NCBI GenBank assembly: GCA_003640385.1
Contig: RCAB01000234.1
Span: 33,173 to 97,172 of the forward strand
DNA: 64,000 bases
From: Setaria digitata
Lineage: Eukaryota; Nematoda; Chromadorea; Rhabditida; Setariidae
Direction of reading: 5' to 3'
Shown here: one piece after another, positions 54,802 to 64,000 of the stretch
Numbering within the stretch: the stretch's first letter is position 1
Layout of the letters: each line of letters starts with the position of its first letter
Notes under the pieces: model-generated
What the model was told of the DNA's origin: nothing
What the model saw: only the letters and a program-made list of their open reading frames with translations
Database searches by the model: none
Translations under genes and position numbers: made by a program

Positions 54802-56382
54802 ATCTATCAAAAAGGCGCTTTTTTAAATATTCACAATCCAGTTCGAAAGAAACACCAAAAAGAGATCCTGAAAGAAAAAATAAACACAAACATACACGAT
54901 GGTTTCCCTATGCCTCAAAATGCAATCCCTTCTTTTCCTGGATTCCAACACGTACAAATACCCCCACCATGATGAACATCACAGCAAAATCAAATGCAGA
55001 AACTATCCATAAACCTATTTACATGTGGTAATTCTGTTGAAATTTCGAACCCAATAATTGCATTATAGCCACACTAAGGAATCTAAGGCATCCAAAAAGA
55101 ATAGCTTTCTATTCAGTACCGCTTCAATCTTAAAAGCTATCCTCAAAGCCTAAAATCTTATCTGTGTGACTACGGAAAACCATTCGGATGAACCGTTACA
55201 AAATTATGTTCCAAATCTTTGGCACACTGCCAGTGTTTGCTGGTTTATGATAAGGCTTGAAATGGAATCAGTAAAGATAGAGCAGAATTCCAATGATTTT
55301 GTTATCAACCTCATCGGAGTTTACCTACCAGGACACCGTCTATTGAGAACTTTTTCATGTGAAATGAGTAAATACTTCAAGAAGCAAAATTAAATAAGAG
55401 ATTTTTGAACATTCACCAACTTTCCTTCAACTACACTAACCAAATATAAGCAGAAATCAAGAGAAGTAAATTGAGAAAGCTAAACATTTCAATGAAGCAC
55501 AGAGAATGTAATTAACAATCATTCTATTATAATGACCAACTAATGTTGCATACTATCAATATTCGATAACGGAGAAGCTATTTCGGAGTACAGTAATATT
55601 ACATACAACCTCATTTCATACTTAGACATTAGCAAAAGAACAGACGAATCGGATGAATATCGGTCGATTCTGAACTTTTTCTATCGTTTTTTTTCTTTTT
55701 TTTTTTGCACCATTTCATGATCGATGAATTCACTCCATCGTTCTCCTTCCGCCTCCCGAAACTTCAGAATATGTTCATTCCGGTTCCCTCATCTCAACCA
55801 CCTCAAACAATCCCCGTCCCAGTTTTAACCTCATGAAGAGAGCAACGTCAAATACGACACTAACCGATCCTCACGCAATCCAACCTAGTACCTACGCTAC
55901 ACATCTGCAAACTCTAATCTCAATCATTGTTGCATGCAACGATCACTTCAACATTCGGGATAGGTATTTTCACGTTACTGATCCAGTACATAAAGATTCT
56001 AGACCACACATTGATAACAACTGATTGCTTATCATTATCCGTTAGTGGCAACTTACCGTTTACCGTTATATATTAAGTAATAACTCATTGCTTGCCACTT
56101 CATCTTGCACGAATATCACAGTAGTATATATTGATGCTATAATTAATTTGTTTTTAAGAATTGTTTGACACCGAATTTTCATGAAATAGTGATTAAATTT
56201 CAGGTGCAATTGATACAGATATAAATATCACTATATGGGGGTTGATTCTAATTGCACTGTTTCTGTAATAGCTTCAACTAATTTTAATCTTATAGCTGAT
56301 CATCTATTGTCGTACTGTATCCGTGAATAACATAACAGTTGATTATTTTTTTTCAGTCGAAATGATCTTGTTTATTTTTAGG
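54802..56382. other. Divergent intergenic region between HUWE1 and ECSIT
   Basis: About 1.6 kb. On the HUWE1 side a TTTTTGATAG acceptor (54804-54813 on the minus strand) precedes the ATG by two bases. Two plus-strand open frames (55166-55393, 75 codons; 55833-56024, 63 codons) match nothing I recognise, and I see no splice link to ECSIT. T-rich tract at about 55688-55706. Confidence 0.5.
56371..56381 (+). other. Predicted spliced-leader acceptor of ECSIT
   Basis: TTTATTTTTAG ends at 56381, one base before the ATG at 56383. A second acceptor, TTTTTTTTCAG, ends at 56356. Its use would add an in-frame ATG and seven residues, so alternative trans-splicing is possible. Confidence 0.5.
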
Positions 56383-58449
56383 ATGAAAGCTGCGATGAGA
56401 TTAGTGGGATTCCGCTGCGCAATATCACTGTGTTTTAAACCATTGCAATGTCCAGTATATCAGTATTCATCCGAAAGTAGCCAGAAAATCAGGAAACAAT
56501 TGCTTCCATACGAACAGCGCTTCCATGAAGTAGCACCTGAACTACGTAGTAAAGAAACCTTCCTTAATGTTATCGGTAAGCATAGGAATCATATTGTGAA
56601 TGATCTTACTAACTGTGAATTGGGCATAACGATACTTCTACTGCAAAAAGTCTCAAACCTTAACTATTCCAATAGAATGTTTCCACTGTGGTGCAGCAAT
56701 TATTCTGCATCTACTACAGTTGTCTTCGATGGTGAAGTGTTCGTACATTCTCAGCGTCTGGTTATAGGATGCTAGCCACTGAACTTCATAATAAGATCTT
56801 TTAAAAACTCTATTCACGTAAATTATTTTTGATAACTAAAAAAAAGGTCAAAATGAAGTCGCTCAATCGCGTCTTTTTAAATCCTGTTCAGAATCCGTAC
56901 TGAATTCGCTGTCTTATTTCAGATAATTTTTGTAAAAAGCAAGTACATGCTCGAGGACATGTAGAATTTATAAATTCTGCTCTAAAATATATGAGGGAGT
57001 ATGGATTGGAAAAGGATTTAGATATTTATAAATCGCTACTCAATATATTTCCGAAGGGACCAATGATACCTCAAAATGTTTTTCAGGTTTTCAGTTTTTG
57101 GACCATTTATTCCTTACTTCACTATCAGTTGTTACTTCTCCTATATTTACCCAGCCGTTTCTTTTATAACCAAGGATGAAACTGTTTCATTTTTGTGATT
57201 TTCAGCGGAGCTTTTTATATTATCCCCAGCAGCAAATATGTTGTATCAATCTTTTGGATGAAATGGAGTGGTTTGGTTCGTATTTTTCCTGAATTTTCTA
57301 ACATTCTGGTTTCTAATGATTTTCGAAATGAAATATTTAATGTAACAAATATAATATGAGAACGATGCTATTTTCGCGCAAGGTTCATCTAGGGTTTTAA
57401 ATAAGCCTTCAAGTTATTTGATCGTTTTCAAATCATTAAGGAGTGCAGCCGGACAAAGAAATCCATGACTTGGTTGTTAATGCTTTTGGTGAATGGAATT
57501 ATGCCACGAAAAAGGTGAAGCGCATGTTATATTGGATGCCAAAGTTAAAGCATTCTAATGCCTATTTGGATCGCCGAAAAATTGAGGGCAAGAAATTAGG
57601 TCCTATAGATCTTGGCGTCTTAGCTTTGAAAATGATCTCACGTGATCCAGGTACACGAATAACTGTTGTTGGGGTTGGTTTATTCATAATTTTTCAATAT
57701 ATTATTTCTGTCTAATTATTTTTGAGCTTGAAAAGCAATTTTTTTTTGGTCAAGAACCTTTTTGAGGAATTAGATTTAGCTAGATATTTGGAAGTCATGT
57801 TTGAGTGCTGTAAAGATTCCTTTTTGGGAAACTTTTCATGCAGATTTTCACGACTGTTAAGTGTAAAACTTTGCAGACTAGCGGTACGGAGTTAGATGAA
57901 TCTGACAGGTGGTTGTTGTCTGCGCAAAGTCGGCTTCAATCGAAATTGTTGCAAGGATTAGAAAAAAATACTACCCTATATGTGGATGGACCTAATAAAG
58001 TGTATTTGATGGATAACTGTGTCGAATACGTTGGTCTCCTCAGTGATCCGAAAGCTCAGTATTATGAAAAATACAAAGAGGATGATTTCGTAAAAACTTT
58101 TCGTGTTGAAATCATTAAAATCCTTTTATAATTAATAATTGTGGAATAAATTTTAGTCTGAATTTAGAAACTGCTTGATTTATTTATTCTTTTTGATATT
58201 TCCCAGGACGAAGATTTCGAAAATTGGAAAAGTGAGTGGGACGGAGGGCACAAGAATTGTTCAAGACATAATATTCACGAGCAGCAGCATGAAACAATTC
58301 TTGCGCTTTCGGTTTTTGGTAAAGTTTGTCGGGAAACTGCGATTGCCTGGATCATTCATTTGCAAGAAACGAATCCATCCCTGCACAATGCCCAGGTTTT
58401 GTTCCGAACAAAACAAGCTAAGGAGACATTGTTAACACAATTATCCTGA
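56383..58449 (+). CDS. ECSIT: ECSIT: mitochondrial complex I assembly factor
   Basis: Homologue of ECSIT, known in vertebrates as a complex I assembly factor in mitochondria and a Toll/BMP signalling intermediate. My exons are 56383-56575, 56923-57086, 57206-57275, 57441 to about 57673, 57877-58089 and 58207-58449, giving about 371 residues against about 430 in human. The first 30 residues (MKAAMRLVGFRCAISLCFK...) are basic and hydrophobic, as for a mitochondrial presequence. Diagnostic blocks are RGHVEFINSALKYMREYGLE, LLNIFPKGPMIPQNVFQ, RSFLYYPQQQICCINLLDEM, GVQPDKEIHDLVVNAFG and, near the C-terminus, AIAWIIHLQETNPSL, all in the family order. The end of exon 4 is uncertain: several in-phase GT sites lie between 57665 and 57676, and an alternative acceptor (CATGCAG) precedes exon 5. 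The last exon is read from a frame hidden behind a longer unrelated open frame. Confidence 0.92.
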
Positions 58450-61400
58450 TGTCCGGTCATCTCTGTTAATTTTCGCTTACTGGATAAATAGTAGTCATTA
58501 GCAGATCAGCCAAGTCAATATTAGTATCCAATGATTGTGGAATTATTTTTATATATGAGGAACGATTCTTTGTGACTAATGATTAATGTCTCTGCTGGTA
58601 AAGATTGTTTCATAAAGAAGTCAAAGTCTCTATAGACATTCTGTAATTCTCGTTGACCGCTGCATTGATTATTGGTGAACTGTGTACTGGAAAGCTGCAA
58701 TTTCTCAGTAATAAGTTTACAAATAGTTCAAATATTAAACTAGCTCACAATATCATGTTATATTATCTGATCTTGGCTATAATACTAAATTGGGTTTGAA
58801 ATATGGCACAAAACTGAGGCAAAATTGCCGGCCATTATAATTCTTATTGTGTTACCGGCTGGCTAGCTGTCTGGCTTGTATAGTCTTTCTCTCTCAAGTA
58901 ATACGGTGAGTGTGGATGTATTTAATATAAATTGTTTTGCAGTCATTTATGAATTCTTATTATAACATTCTGGCACCAGCAGTAATGACTTAATGTTTTT
59001 CAGCTTCTCTTTGCTTATTATTTTTGCGAAGTTTTTGATTTCATCTGCATACTCTTCGCATTAGTAACACCAGGTTTTTCATGAGCATCATTTGCATTGT
59101 CGATATTTTGCAGTGTTTTTATCCTTCATTATTAAGAGACTAGTATTGAAAGAGCTACTAAAACTTGCAGAATTTTTTTTTCGCGTTTCCTTTTCTGCTG
59201 AAAAAGATCTTGAAAATAATTTAATTCATTGATAATAAATTCGAGGAGCAATGAGGGTTGTTCGAAATCTGTTATCTTTGTTACTACTAAAATATGATTT
59301 ATTTCTTATCCAATCTTCTTCTCTTATTAACAACCCCTCTTTAGATTTCCATGCAGATTTTCCTCATTCTGTAAATATGAAGAAATCAATATTCATCAAG
59401 GATAGATTGTGCAGATTTTGATGACTGTTCTATTATCTTTTATCTTCTTGCATTTTTTTTTTCTTTGTAAATCAGTAGAAATAAATTCTTCGTTTCTTCA
59501 TAAAATTTCTCCTTTACATCGAAGTACTGTTAAAACTTCGTTGTGGAATATTGCTTGTTTTACGTTGGTTTCATGTATAAAAAATGAAAAAAAAATTAAG
59601 GTAAAGAGGAAATTTTATGTGTGATTCGGGAAATATTGCTGTCTTTCTTTTAAAAAATAAAAAAGGGAAAGACCTTCGTCTTACATTAATTTTTCATTCA
59701 GGAAAAAGTTGTGGTATTAATTTATGTATAATTTATGAATACACTTTTCGTTTTTTGAAGTGGAAGTAGAGTTTTAAGTATATTCCTATAACCGCCTTTT
59801 TTGATTTGGGTTTGTTTTCGGCGGAGAGCTTATACTGGAACCCTTTAAAAAATTGTCCTTTTTCCGAATGGGTCTTATTTTCGAAGAATTGCTGTGTTAC
59901 ATTCGAAGTCAGTTGATGATACACTAGAATGATGTCACTTTTACGCTTAGTTTTCGCATGATTTAGATCTTGATATATCAATGTGACAAGCTAAAGTTGT
60001 TAATTTGCCTTTTATAAGATTGATTCTTTAGCGGGCAATTTCAGGGTGTTTCTCAAAATTGAGTAAAAGTGATTTTTAGATGTCGACTGTTTGCAGCTGT
60101 AAGGTGTGAAACTACTTCCGGCACAACCGTAACAGAAAGTGGTTTCATCCAAAGGAATTACTATTTGTAGAAGTATTGCTTAGAATACAATTTATTTTCT
60201 AGGATTTCCGAAATATATTGTACCTGAACAAAAAAAAAGAAAGAATCAAAAAAGAACCACTGCTACTTCATTTTTTTTTTTTTAGAATAAAATTTAATCC
60301 CACAAGGTATCATCATAATCAGTCTATTTCTGACATTTCGACTTCTCTCGTTTTTGAAATTTACTCTTCTTATTTTAAAGCATGTTGTAGAATACATATT
60401 ATCTGCAAACAAATAAATAAAAACTGGAGATTTCAAGCAATTAATATCATCGACATACTATGAATTAGTAACGTTGATACACTACCGGTAAAATTTCTTA
60501 GATTTTAACCGCATCATTTTATATATCATTTTTTAGGGGGAAAAAAAAAAGTAAATAAATAAATAGACAGAAAATTTTGTTGAAATATATGGAATATGTA
60601 AAATTTATTAAATTAAATTCATTTTATATTTTTTAAAAATAAGAAAATCATTAAAAAGAAGGAAGAAATGGATATTATATATGCTTATTCTAATTTAGTT
60701 TATTCACATCATGACAAATTATAAATCATACGTCTGCTTTTTGTTTCTATTTTGTTTCCTTAAAAATTCTTCTAATGCATTTATTGGGTCTTTTCGAACT
60801 TCTAGTTGTTTATATTTTGAAGAATTTTGGCTTCACAAAAAATTATCCTTTCATAAATTATATGACTAAAATGAAAGAACTGGTAATAAAATACAGCAAA
60901 CTGGTAATTACAAAGCGAATCATTCTTTTTTTTTTTTTTAAGGAATTTTTGAGGCTGAATTGAATTACATGGCAAGAAGGACGATAATAGAATGAAAATT
61001 TGGATTAAATAGTTAACTGATTAAAAAAAAAAAAAAAAAAAAACGAAGAAAAAGTAAGTGGTAAAAGCGAAATATCCTTTTTAAGCATAATTATGGTTTT
61101 GAAAAAAAAAAAAAAAATAATAATAATAATTTTGGCAAAACAAATATATTTAAAAAGAAAAACAAAAAGAAGAAATANTAACAGAGATGAAATTTTGATA
61201 AGATGTAAAAATTTTCATGAAGGTATTTAAATCTGCCCGTAAATTACATCAGTTAAAGATGTAATGTCCTAAAATTTCAGGATTATACATCGATTTCCTC
61301 CTCTTCCCGCTCTATCTCATTGCTCCCTCTCCGCTATGGCTCTGCTCTGATTTATCTTCTTCTTCTTCAAAAAAAAAAACATTAACAAAACTAAACAGTA

Positions 61401-62494
61401 AAACTAGTCTGATGAATGAGAAAGTATGAAATGCCCGATCTTGATCAATTTCAATCATCTTCAACCCAGGATCAACAAAAAAAAAAAAAAAAAAAACAGA
61501 AAAAAATGAGAAAAGAAAGGAAAAAAAAAAGGGTAAGATTTGCTGACAATAATGAAATTGAATAAAATGAAATAACAAATCGAATTATTTTTTTTCAATG
61601 AAAAATTTGTCCACATATATCACATGATATTATTTGTTAAAATGAATTATGAATCAATTAAATTGGAAATGTATCAGAAATGATGCTTAAGTTAATTTAC
61701 ACAATAACGAATAAATTAACTAACATTATTTCAATTACTTCTCGCTAGTTATTCGTTTCCAATTAAAATTAATTAATTAACGGTAGCTTGAAAAACTAAA
61801 AAGAAAAAAAAAAAGAGAGGAAATCTCAAAAGACTATTTATTTGCTTCATATGCATTATAATTTTATGGAATGTCTATTACCTGTTGATGGTGTAAAAAT
61901 GTGAAAAGAAGAATGATAGCGAAGTTACCTTTTTTAACCTACAAAAAAAAAAAAAAAAAAAAAAAAAAGTACCTTTCACTTTAAATTTGCGAAATCGAAA
62001 CGATTAACTTCTTAGCTTTCGTGCCAATTATCTTTTTCTTTCTTTCCTTCTTTCTCATTACCACTTATACGGTCCTCCAACTTTCCTGCATTAATTATCT
62101 AAAATTATCAATAAAGGTGGTAGTAAAAAAGACATTTACAAAAAAGAATGCTCACCTAATTACATGTAACAATAAGCTTCTGCAAAACAACAACTTCATT
62201 TAATTACCGTATTCAAAGAATTATTTTAAATTAATAGGAACTTTATATTTGGCAAAACAATCTTGAAATAAATAATTACTTGTTTATTTTTTTGGAAGAT
62301 AACTTTGATACTTGATAACACCAATGAATTCATTTATCATTGAGAAAATGGGAATATTGCATATAATGTGAAAATATACATGGTTGAAGTACCTATATAT
62401 AAAATTATGTAAGTATATATGTTTATTAATTTATTTGCTTATTTGCACTTCAACCACTGTTTATTGCATATTAAACTATATTATTGCTTAACTA

Positions 62495-62560
62495 ACAAAA
62501 TATATATATATATATATATTTTGCAGTTTTATATATAAAAAAAATATATATATATATAAA
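62495..62560. repeat. TA-rich simple repeat
   Basis: Two TA dinucleotide runs separated by a short spacer containing TTTTGCAG; they can pair to form a hairpin. Ordinary low-complexity DNA in this intergenic region. Confidence 0.7.
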
Positions 62561-63532
62561 ATTAATTAGAGACCGATAAAATTGACAGCTTCTCTTCAAT
62601 TCATTGATAGAAAGGAAAAATTTAATTTTAAATTACCAATAAAGTATGAAACATTATACCATTTCATTAATTATCTAACAAATCAATTAATAAGAATATA
62701 TAGATAATGTGATAACGATTGCTACTACCAACATTTCTTGAAAGCCTTATTTTTTTCTTTTCCTCTTTTTTTTCCAGTATGATAAATAACTAGAGCTTAA
62801 TTATATGTAAACATCATTAGGATTTGGATTTTAAAGGACAAGAGCTAAAAATAGAAGAAAGCTATTGGTTATGAAAGTGCAACTATTGTTCCGTGAAACT
62901 ATTTAAAGTGGAAGGAGCACAATTTTGATGATTTTGTCATGGATGGAAATTGTTAAAATCACTGATAAATGAAGTACAGCACGGAAATTTAATAACGAGA
63001 AAATAAAAAGAAAGCCCTTCTTTTTCTTTTTTTTTTTTTTCCGCTTTTCTATTTTGAAAATAGCAGCAAGAAATAATAATGACCATTCCAGCCAAGTAAA
63101 TAACTTTACAAACTAAAGAAGAGAAGAATGATAAGTGTAAAAATTGGATAAAAAGACATGTCTACTCTTAAGCATACAAGATTATGCGCATGTATAATTT
63201 TCATCTAACTCAAGACTGAAAGTGAATGATTAGCTGGCTGTCATGTTTGGAATATGAATGAGTTCATATATTCACATACATATGAACTCTTTCGATGGAA
63301 GGAACTGAAATGAAATGGACTAGAGATAAGATAAATGAGCGATGTATGATAATGATATGATAGCTGTTTGAGGCATGATTAGGGATCGGGATGAGGTTGA
63401 GGTAGAGGTAGAGGTAGCACTGAAGGAGGATACGGTTAAGGAGAGGAGCGAAGATGACGATAGGTGTAGAAGAATTTTTTGCGATGTATATGCGTTCCAC
63501 GACGGCGACCGAGAACCAGTGTTCCCGGAGAG

Positions 63533-63539
63533 TATAAAA
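63533..63539 (+). promoter_or_regulatory. TATA box of the collagen gene
   Basis: TATAAAA at 63533-63539 in a locally GC-richer context. An initiator-like TCAGT lies at 63554-63558 and the collagen ATG at 63572. The spacing suits a short, directly initiated 5' leader. TATA boxes are typical of highly expressed nematode cuticle collagen genes. Confidence 0.6.
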
Positions 63540-63571
63540 GCCCCGAGAGTTCGTCAGTGCGATGGCGAAAA

Positions 63572-64000
63572 ATGGAGGAGCAGAGAGAGCGCGCATACAA
63601 GGCGGTTGCCTATGCGGCTGTTACCTTTTCCCTGATATCCATCTTATCAGTATGTATCACTATGCCAATCGTCTATAGTTTTGTTGATCATATACAGCAA
63701 CAGACACGAAAGGATCTTCAGTTTTGCAAAGTATGAATTAACCCATCATCATCAATAATATCATCACTCTTATAATAACAATAATAATAATATTATTATT
63801 AATACTAATATTATTACTATTATTATTATTAAGATTATTAATTATTAATATTATTTATTATAAATATTATTTATTGTCAATATTATTTATTATCATTAAT
63901 AATTTAATATTATTATTATTAATCATTATTATTATTATTATTAATATTATTGTTATCCTATTACTACTACTAATAACTATTACTATTACTATTACTATTA
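63572..64000 (+). CDS. Cuticle collagen, first exon only (runs off the window)
   Basis: Exon 1 (63572-63730, 53 codons) encodes MEEQRERAYKAVAYAAVTFS followed by LISILSVCITMPIVYSFVDH and ending DLQFCK. This is the nematode cuticle collagen N-terminal domain (Col_cuticle_N): a short cytoplasmic start, one signal-anchor helix, and the Tyr-x-x-V/x-H plus F-C-K ending that usually precedes the first intron. The donor is AAA/GTATGAAT. The rest of the visible sequence (63731-64000) is intron made of TTA/ATT repeats. The Gly-X-Y part, which would identify the collagen subgroup, lies beyond the window. Secreted collagens of this type build the cuticle and are usually expressed in pulses at moults. Confidence 0.88.
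63760..64000. repeat. Degenerate ATT/TTA trinucleotide repeat in the collagen intron
   Basis: Almost pure A/T trinucleotide units (ATT, TTA, ACT variants) fill the window from about 63765 to its end. This is microsatellite expansion within intron 1 of the collagen gene. Confidence 0.85.

Larger units (their letters stand above)
58450..63571. other. Long AT-rich intergenic region
   Basis: About 5.1 kb, the emptiest part of the window. It contains many homopolymer runs (A20 near 61023-61043, A about 20 near 61475-61496, A24 near 61943-61968), TA-rich stretches at 62495-62560 and a single unresolved base (N) at 61178. Open frames such as 59409-59624, 59733-59981 and 61312-61578 are low-complexity and unsupported. 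The right end should carry the collagen promoter. A short GAGGTA hexamer array lies at 63393-63416. Confidence 0.55.

Noticed and set aside
63393..63416. TGAGGTAG-like sequence resembling the let-7 microRNA seed
   Set aside because: It is part of a GAGGTA/GAGGTT hexamer repeat. The sequence after the seed does not follow let-7, and no complementary arm for a hairpin lies nearby.
63264..63596. 110-codon minus-strand frame upstream of the collagen
   Set aside because: Opposite strand to the collagen promoter, low-complexity composition and no similarity I recognise.
63375..63635. 86-codon plus-strand frame over the collagen promoter
   Set aside because: It crosses the TATA box and start of the collagen gene in another frame and is driven by a hexamer repeat, so it is a shadow.

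Overview
The window looks like a gene-dense, AT-rich nematode chromosome, most likely from a filarial or other spirurid worm. Three observations support this. Proteins are split into many short exons by GT-AG introns of roughly 100-500 bases. Most start codons sit a few bases downstream of a TTTTCAG-like acceptor that has no upstream exon, which is the signature of spliced-leader trans-splicing. A cuticle collagen N-terminus lies at the right edge. The species itself is inference; no rRNA, tRNA or mitochondrial marker is present.

Layout, left to right: CHTF18 (minus, 1397-6974); G3BP (minus, 9819-13361); SLMAP (plus, 15976-18423); DRP-1 dynamin (minus, 19031-24786); DCP1 (plus, 27259-29832); TIMM21 (minus, 31003-32009); the giant HECT ubiquitin ligase HUWE1/EEL-1 (minus, 33432-54801, about 21 kb); ECSIT (plus, 56383-58449); an intergenic stretch of about 5 kb; and the first exon of a cuticle collagen (plus, from 63572, running off the window). 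SLMAP/DRP-1 and DCP1/TIMM21 are convergent pairs. G3BP/SLMAP, DRP-1/DCP1 and HUWE1/ECSIT are divergent pairs.

The genes are conserved eukaryotic housekeeping genes: sister-chromatid cohesion and clamp loading (CHTF18), stress-granule and P-body RNA control (G3BP, DCP1), STRIPAK membrane scaffolding (SLMAP), mitochondrial fission, import and complex I assembly (DRP-1, TIMM21, ECSIT) and ubiquitin quality control (HUWE1). I see no operon of a novel pathway, no complete transposon, no CRISPR array and no bacterial insert, so I do not claim an undescribed system.

The points most worth checking are a possible frame-compatible 5' extension exon of DRP-1, a HUWE1 splice donor that runs straight into a 38-nt poly(T), a stop-free 105-nt intron in DCP1, a GC-rich patch plus an inverted-repeat cassette between DRP-1 and DCP1, and an out-of-frame ATG between the TATA box and the collagen start. 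Exon boundaries were read by eye from splice consensus, reading phase and family similarity. No transcript data or alignment could be run.
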